From NCBI RefSeq assembly GCF_002027545.1, contig NZ_MXAN01000096.1:1-21263 (forward strand): 21,263 nucleotides of DNA. Reading direction: 5' to 3'. This document shows, piece after piece, positions 16,876-21,263 of the stretch (positions are counted from its first letter, which is position 1; the number at the start of each line of letters is the position of its first letter). The notes beneath the pieces were generated by a model. That model saw only the letters and a program-made list of their open reading frames with translations. It searched no databases and had not been told where the DNA came from. The position numbers and the translations under genes were made by a program. This stretch comes from Moraxella lacunata (GTDB lineage: Bacteria > Pseudomonadota > Gammaproteobacteria > Pseudomonadales > Moraxellaceae).

Positions 16876-16903
16876 TTGTCAAAATTTAACCAATTTCTAA
16901 ATT
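16876..16903 (+). promoter_or_regulatory. Possible promoter of the pil-chp cluster
   Basis: TTGTCA (16876-16881) and TAAATT (16898-16903) are 16 bases apart, ahead of the pilG start at 16936. The hexamers are imperfect and the region is AT-rich, so other boxes are possible. The 211-base gap to the divergent lipoprotein gene should contain promoters for both. Confidence 0.35.
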
Positions 16904-16935
16904 TACAATCCATTTTCAAACAAAAGGATAATCCC

Positions 16936-17310
16936 GTGAGTGAATTTGCTGGTCTTAAAGTCATGATTATTGACGACTCCAAAACCATCCGCCGTACCGC
17001 CGAAGCCCTACTGCAAAAAGAAGGCTGTGAAGTGATTACCGCTGTTGATGGCTTTGATGCTTTATCAAAAATCGTCGAGACCAATCCTGACATCATCTTT
17101 GTGGACATCATGATGCCACGCCTAGACGGTTACCAAACCTGTTCTATGATTAAAAATCACCCAGAATACGCCCAAAAGCCTGTCATTATGCTGTCATCCA
17201 AGGACGGTCTGTTTGACAAAGCTCGTGGACGTATCGTGGGTTCTAACGAGTATTTGACCAAGCCATTTAGTAAAGAAGACCTGTTTGCGACCATCAGTCG
17301 TTTTCGCTAA
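16936..17310 (+). CDS. pilG: Twitching motility response regulator PilG
   Basis: A 124-residue stand-alone receiver domain. In the Pil-Chp system it is phosphorylated by ChpA and promotes type IV pilus extension. The sequence shows VMIIDDSKTIRRTAEALL, phosphoacceptor D57 in FVDIMMPRLDGYQTC, MLSSKDG and YLTKPFSKEDL, closely matching PilG. The frame is open further upstream, but the GTG at 16936 is chosen because AAAGGA sits seven bases before it and the protein then has normal PilG length. An upstream ATG at 16876 would add 20 residues absent from the family and would overlap the promoter candidate. pilH follows. Confidence 0.95.
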   Translation: MSEFAGLKVMIIDDSKTIRRTAEALLQKEGCEVITAVDGFDALSKIVETNPDIIFVDIMMPRLDGYQTCSMIKNHPEYAQKPVIMLSSKDGLFDKARGRIVGSNEYLTKPFSKEDLFATISRFR

Positions 17311-17355
17311 TTGGGTAAGACACCTAGCGAGACTTTTTATTTATCGGAGACAGAC

Positions 17356-17718
17356 ATGGCAAAAGTATTAGTAGTGGACGATTCACCAACAGAAATGTTG
17401 CGATTTCGTGAGATTTTGGTCAAAAACGGCTTTGAGATGTTTGAAGCAGACAATGGCGAAGATGGCTGTGCCAAAGCGATTGAAGTGATGCCCGATGTGG
17501 TGCTGATGGACATCGTCATGCCTGAGATGAACGGCTTTCAAGCCACTCGCAAAATCACTCGTGAACCCAAAACCGCCCACATTCCTGTGATTATTGTCAG
17601 TACCAAAAATCAAGAGACAGACCGTGTGTGGGGCAAACGTCAAGGGGCAAAAGAGTACCTAACCAAGCCCATTAACGAAGAAGAGTTAATCAGAGTCATT
17701 CACTCTGTATTGGAGTAA
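17356..17718 (+). CDS. pilH: Twitching motility response regulator PilH
   Basis: A 120-residue single-domain receiver, the PilG partner linked to pilus retraction or to draining phosphate from ChpA. It begins MAKVLVVDDSPTEM and has phosphoacceptor D52 in VLMDIVMPEMNGFQATR, then IIVSTKNQETDRVWGKRQGAKEYLTKPI, which is diagnostic for PilH. The ATG at 17356 is chosen because CGGAGA precedes it at good distance and the length matches the family. An upstream in-frame TTG at 17311 is unlikely. It lies 45 bases behind pilG and 3 bases ahead of pilI. Confidence 0.96.
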   Translation: MAKVLVVDDSPTEMLRFREILVKNGFEMFEADNGEDGCAKAIEVMPDVVLMDIVMPEMNGFQATRKITREPKTAHIPVIIVSTKNQETDRVWGKRQGAKEYLTKPINEEELIRVIHSVLE

Positions 17719-17721
17719 GCC

Positions 17722-18252
17722 GTGGCGTCGTCTGGTTTTATTGAGTTATTGCGTCTTGCCGACCTTGCCAAGGCTCGGGCAACAGGGCGACACGATGCGG
17801 ACTATACGCAGTGGATTGGCATTGCCTTTGAAGTAGGTGGACAAGAATTTGTCGCCCCGATGGGTGAAGTGTCTGAGATTTTGGCACTGCCTGAGCTGAC
17901 CCCCATTCCACTGACCAAGCCATGGCTACTTGGTGTGGCGAACGTGCGGGGGCGACTGTTGCCACTGGCGGATTTGGCAAAATTTTTAAACATTGACAGT
18001 CGTGAACGCCTTAAAAACAAAAAGGTGATGGTCATTGACCAAGATGGCTTTTTTTCGGGCATTTTGGTGGATCAAGTGACAGGCATGGTGCAATTTTCGG
18101 GCAGTGAATACCAAGATGTGCCTTTGCCCGAAGAGTCGCCCTTTGCTCCGTACAATCACGGCAGATTTGTCAAAGATGATAAGGCATGGCATGTGGTCAT
18201 GCCATCTTTGCTGTTTCATGATACCGAGTATCTAAATGCAGCATTAGGCTGA
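17722..18252 (+). CDS. pilI: CheW-like adaptor PilI
   Basis: A 176-residue cytoplasmic protein with a single CheW-like domain. It couples the receptor PilJ to the histidine kinase ChpA. The domain covers about residues 30-175. Visible features are FEVGGQEFVAPMGEVSEILALPELTPIP, the core WLLGVANVRGRLLPLADLAKFL, and ILVDQVTGMVQF. It starts with GTG; TGGAG, formed by the last codons of pilH, lies six bases upstream, so translation is probably coupled to pilH. Length agrees with PilI of Pseudomonas. A 269-base gap separates it from pilJ. Confidence 0.95.
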   Translation: MASSGFIELLRLADLAKARATGRHDADYTQWIGIAFEVGGQEFVAPMGEVSEILALPELTPIPLTKPWLLGVANVRGRLLPLADLAKFLNIDSRERLKNKKVMVIDQDGFFSGILVDQVTGMVQFSGSEYQDVPLPEESPFAPYNHGRFVKDDKAWHVVMPSLLFHDTEYLNAALG

Positions 18253-18268
18253 TGGTGTGCTTTTGATT

Positions 18269-18296
18269 TTGACAACCTAAGCGTTGGTTATAAAAT
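18269..18296 (+). promoter_or_regulatory. Putative pilJ promoter
   Basis: TTGACA (18269-18274) and TAAAAT (18291-18296) are 16 bases apart, in the gap after pilI. If used, it would give pilJ a leader of about 220 bases. That leader contains TTGCCAATG twice (18304-18312 and 18327-18335). No gene is seen in the gap (18253-18521). Confidence 0.5.
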
Positions 18297-18521
18297 CAAG
18301 ACATTGCCAATGTGCCAAAATTTTTTTGCCAATGACAAATTGTGTCATAAATATTTCTAAAAATATCATTTGTGTTATAGGGTAAAACGCCCAGTGTGTT
18401 TGAGCAAATGTAAAACCAATCAAAAGCATTTCATCAACAAGTGGTGGAATTGATGAGTTGTATTAGTTAAGCAAAAGCGGGCAGCAGCGATAAGTGGCTC
18501 GGTTTTAAAAGGATAAGCAAA

Positions 18522-20588
18522 ATGAATGATGTGAGCAAAGTCTCAGAACCCCTAGCGGTCGCACCAACGTCAGATTCAGAGAAAAAGTGGTGGACGCTAC
18601 TCATCATCTCTGGGTTCATTGCCATGTTTAGCTTGGCATATTTGGCGTATTCGCTCCTAAAAGTAACCGATTATCTTGGTGATGTCAATCAGCTAGAAGT
18701 CAGTGCGGTAAATATCGTCAAAGATGTCAATGATGCCACGTTTTCTCGTGATTTTGATGTCAGTAAAGCCGCTTATGCCAAACTTCTGGCAGACGTGCAG
18801 TCCTATGAGTCAGCGTTGTCACGCCTACAAAACAACAAAATGGTGGGCGATGCAGGGGCAATCAACGCCATCAGCAGTGATTGGCAAGCCAAAAAAGGCA
18901 GTGTGGATTATATCGTCGCACACCAAAACGACGTCAATGCCTTGCAAGACCTACAAAAACAAGTCCAAGACGCCGCCCGCCAAATGCAAGAGCAGTATGC
19001 CAGTGTTACCGACCAAGCCATGAAAGTGGGACTGTCATCTGCCACCATCAAAGAAATCCAAGAGCAGATTTTACGCCTTGAACGCGTCAGTGAAAAAATG
19101 GCGGCATTGACCAGTAGCACCGGCACCAATACCGATGAGTTTAAAGAAGAAGTGGCAGATTTTGCACGCATCTTAAACAACCAGCAAGCGGTCTTTGGGC
19201 AAGTCTCCCCGTCCTTACAAACCATCGATGGCACCTATCAGCAGATGGTAGAGCCTGTCATCAGCCAGCTGGCTGACCTAAGTGATCCCACCATCCAATC
19301 TCGTGAATCTGCCCAAGCACTCACCGACCTTGCCACCAAGACCCAAGAACAGCTGTCTAAGATTGACCGTGGCATCATCACCCAAAAAAGCATTCTAATC
19401 CCTGCACTTTTATTGCTACTTAGTGCCCTGACTTTGGCATTTGCCTTGTATCGCCTACTAAGACAACAGAGCAGTCAAGAGCTACGCATCATCGAAAAAG
19501 AAAACATGCGTCAGCGTCAAGAGATGGAACAAGAAGCGGCACGAGCCAGACAAATCCAAGAAGAAAACGAACGCTCGCAAATGGCGATTTTGCGACTGCT
19601 TGACGAATTGGGTGACTTGGCAGAAGGTGACTTGACCGTAAATGCCACCGTATCAGAAGACTTTACAGGGGCGATTGCCGACTCGGTGAACTTTGCCATT
19701 GACCAACTGCGTCAGCTGGTACTTGCCATTAACACCACCGCCGACCGAGTTGCTCAGTCATCACAACAAACACAGATGACCGCTGTGGAACTTGCCGAAG
19801 CATCTGAGCATCAAGCCCAAGAGATTGCTGGTGTATCTGCTGCTATTAATGAAATGGCGGTTTCTATTGATCAGGTATCAGCGAACGCATCAGAGTCTGC
19901 ATCGGTTGCCCAGCGTTCGGTTGCCATCGCCCAAAATGGTGCGAACGTGGTACAGCGTTCCATTGAGGGCATGAATACCATTCGTAATCAGATCCAAGAA
20001 ACTTCCAAGCGTATCAAGCGTCTGGGTGAATCATCACAAGAGATTGGTGATATCGTCGGTCTGATTAACGATATTGCTGACCAAACCAATATCCTAGCCT
20101 TGAACGCCGCCATTCAAGCATCGATGGCAGGTGAGGCTGGTCGTGGTTTTGCTGTTGTTGCCGATGAGGTTCAGCGACTGGCGGAACGTTCTGCTGCTGC
20201 AACTCGTCAGATTGAAACACTGGTAAAAACCATTCAAGCAGATACCAATGAAGCGGTATCATCCATGGAATCAACCACCGCAGAAGTTGTTAAAGGTGCC
20301 AAACTTGCCAAAGATGCTGGTGAAGCACTAGATGAGGTGCAAACCGTATCAAATACATTGGCAGACTTGATTCAAAACATCTCAAATGCTGCTCGTCAGC
20401 AAGCCACATCAGCAGGTCATATTTCTAGCACGATGAACATCATCCAAGACATCACATCTCAGACATCATCAGGTACGATGGCAACCGCTCGTTCGGTAGG
20501 TCGTCTAAATGAGATGGCAGCGGCACTCCAAGAGTCGGTATCTGGCTTTAAGTTGTCAAATGATGATGACGTCTTTGCTGACAGCTGA
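18522..20588 (+). CDS. pilJ: Methyl-accepting chemotaxis protein PilJ
   Basis: A 688-residue inner-membrane receptor of the Pil-Chp surface-sensing system. Membrane segments lie at about 24-48 and 290-313, flanking a largely helical periplasmic part of about 240 residues (two PilJ-type helical modules). HAMP-like helices follow at about 350-400, then the cytoplasmic signalling hairpin. Its tip reads [20 protein letters not shown], followed by [20 protein letters not shown] (about 516-556). The PilJ-type [11 protein letters not shown] wording, rather than the common EAARAGEQGRG, supports the assignment. AAAAGGATAAG precedes the ATG. In Pseudomonas PilJ interacts with pilin and passes the signal through PilI to ChpA. 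The methylation sites cannot be stated with certainty. Confidence 0.96.
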   Translation: MNDVSKVSEPLAVAPTSDSEKKWWTLLIISGFIAMFSLAYLAYSLLKVTDYLGDVNQLEVSAVNIVKDVNDATFSRDFDVSKAAYAKLLADVQSYESALSRLQNNKMVGDAGAINAISSDWQAKKGSVDYIVAHQNDVNALQDLQKQVQDAARQMQEQYASVTDQAMKVGLSSATIKEIQEQILRLERVSEKMAALTSSTGTNTDEFKEEVADFARILNNQQAVFGQVSPSLQTIDGTYQQMVEPVISQLADLSDPTIQSRESAQALTDLATKTQEQLSKIDRGIITQKSILIPALLLLLSALTLAFALYRLLRQQSSQELRIIEKENMRQRQEMEQEAARARQIQEENERSQMAILRLLDELGDLAEGDLTVNATVSEDFTGAIADSVNFAIDQLRQLVLAINTTADRVAQSSQQTQMTAVELAEASEHQAQEIAGVSAAINEMAVSIDQVSANASESASVAQRSVAIAQNGANVVQRSIEGMNTIRNQIQETSKRIKRLGESSQEIGDIVGLINDIADQTNILALNAAIQASMAGEAGRGFAVVADEVQRLAERSAAATRQIETLVKTIQADTNEAVSSMESTTAEVVKGAKLAKDAGEALDEVQTVSNTLADLIQNISNAARQQATSAGHISSTMNIIQDITSQTSSGTMATARSVGRLNEMAAALQESVSGFKLSNDDDVFADS

Positions 20589-20609
20589 TTGTTGGTATAG
20601 GGGGACGTG

Positions 20610-21101
20610 ATGAATCTGCCTTTGTGGCAAGCGTACATAGAGCAAATCTGTGGATTTGTGTTACCATCGGTGCAACACAATTGGCTCATTCATGCCATTA
20701 CAATCACCGCCCAAAATCATGGCATGAGTGCTGATGAATTGTACGATACCATACAACATGACAACATGATTTCATCGCAACCATTGTCGGCTTTGACTCA
20801 GTCGTTACTTGACAACCTACTCATTACTGAGAGTCGGTTTTTTCGCCATGAGCCGTCTTTGGCATTTGTCGGAGACTTGTATAAGTCCTACATCACCGAG
20901 CGACATAAGGTGACGCCATCGTTCGATGTCCCGTCGATGTTTTCGGTGTGGAGTGCAGGATGTTCCACAGGTCAAGAGACATACTCATTGGCGATGACAC
21001 TTGGCTTGATATCTCGGCAGTTTGTCAGCCCTTTGCCGTTTCGGGTCAATGGGTCGGATTTGTCCGTACGCTCGCTGACGTTGGCAAAAAAGGGCGAATA
21101 A
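20610..21101 (+). pseudogene. pilK: Truncated CheR-type methyltransferase PilK
   Basis: The first 163 residues of a receptor methyltransferase that should methylate PilJ glutamates using S-adenosylmethionine. The N-terminal helical part includes LLITESRFFRHEPSL, the CheR motif T-xx-FFR. The SAM-binding motif follows as FSVWSAGCSTGQETYSLAM, then FRVNGSDLSVRSLTLAKKGE. At this point a Tyr is expected and a TAA stop appears instead. CheR proteins are normally about 270-290 residues, so the substrate-binding C-terminal half is missing. ATG at 20610 is preferred over the GTG at 20607, since AGGGGG lies five bases before it. An IS3-family end follows 25 bases after the stop. The last bases before it stay open in another frame, consistent with a one-base deletion plus the insertion. 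Confidence 0.85.
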
Positions 21102-21125
21102 CACACCCAAAAAACGTGCCGTTTT

Positions 21126-21263
21126 TGAACCGACCCCCAAATCTTAGACATAAGATTAAAGGTTAGGTTGTTGCAAGTGGTTGTATTAACCCTAATTGGA
21201 CTAAGTTTCTGTACTTAACAGGACTTAGTCCTTTTAATTTGCTCTTTATTCTATCATGATTGT
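21126..21263 (-). mobile_element. IS3-family insertion sequence, one end
   Basis: The plus strand reads TGAACCGACCCCCAAATC from 21126. Read on the minus strand this is a right end finishing in GGGGGTCGGTTCA, typical of IS3-family (IS150-like) termini that close with CA. The transposase C-terminus lies directly inside. The other end, the target duplication and most of the element lie outside the window. It is inserted in or just behind the truncated pilK. Confidence 0.75.
21163..21263 (-). CDS. IS3-family transposase OrfB, C-terminal end (partial)
   Basis: Only the last 33 codons are in the window, running in from the right edge. They read NHDRIKSKLKGLSPVKYR and then about 14 more residues to a TAA at 21165-21163. 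NHxRIKxKLKGLSPVxYR is the characteristic end of the integrase-type (DDE) transposase of IS3 elements of the IS150 type. The DDE residues themselves lie outside the window. Confidence 0.85.
   Translation of the reverse strand, partial: NHDRIKSKLKGLSPVKYRNLVQLGLIQPLATT

Noticed and set aside
16876..16935. Upstream ATG extension of pilG
   Set aside because: The added 20 residues are absent from PilG proteins, and the GTG at 16936 has a well-placed AAAGGA site.

Overview
The window looks like a chromosomal segment of a gammaproteobacterium of the family Moraxellaceae, most likely Moraxella. The evidence is the rimP-nusA-infB order behind an initiator tRNA, a Pil-Chp twitching cluster in the order pilG-pilH-pilI-pilJ-pilK, mid-range base composition, and the remains of a Slam-type outer-membrane protein. 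The species cannot be fixed from sequence reading alone.

Layout. From 41 to 5283 four genes lie on the minus strand. In transcription order they are an aromatic-acid-type MFS importer, an AT-rich FRG-domain protein that looks recently acquired, a short MetE-like methyltransferase (YxjG type) with its own terminator, and a cytochrome P450 with an atypical I-helix. A divergent 310-base gap leads to a plus-strand Bcr/CflA drug-efflux gene. Then come a consensus promoter with initiator tRNA-Met and the translation/transcription operon rimP-nusA-infB, which closes with a strong terminator. rbfA does not follow. Instead there is a 3' remnant that resembles a Slam outer-membrane barrel gene.

From 12627 to 16724 the minus strand carries a lipoprotein shaped like an efflux-pump adaptor but with no pump beside it, then an OmpR-type response regulator and a sensor kinase. 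A hairpin terminator lies between regulator and kinase. The kinase has an insert of roughly 90 residues inside its ATPase domain.

From 16936 to the end the plus strand carries the chemotaxis-like system for type IV pili: two response regulators (PilG, PilH), a CheW-like adaptor (PilI), the methyl-accepting receptor (PilJ) and the start of the CheR-type methyltransferase PilK. pilK stops early. Twenty-five bases further on lies one end of an IS3-family insertion sequence, with the last codons of its transposase on the minus strand. The system's methylation arm therefore appears broken here. The kinase gene chpA, if present, lies beyond the insertion sequence.

Points most worth a second look: the FRG protein island, the pump-less adaptor lipoprotein with an unstructured centre, the kinase insert and regulator/kinase terminator, the interrupted pilK, and the Slam remnant at the end of the infB operon. 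I found no CRISPR array, rRNA, prophage block or complete mobile element.
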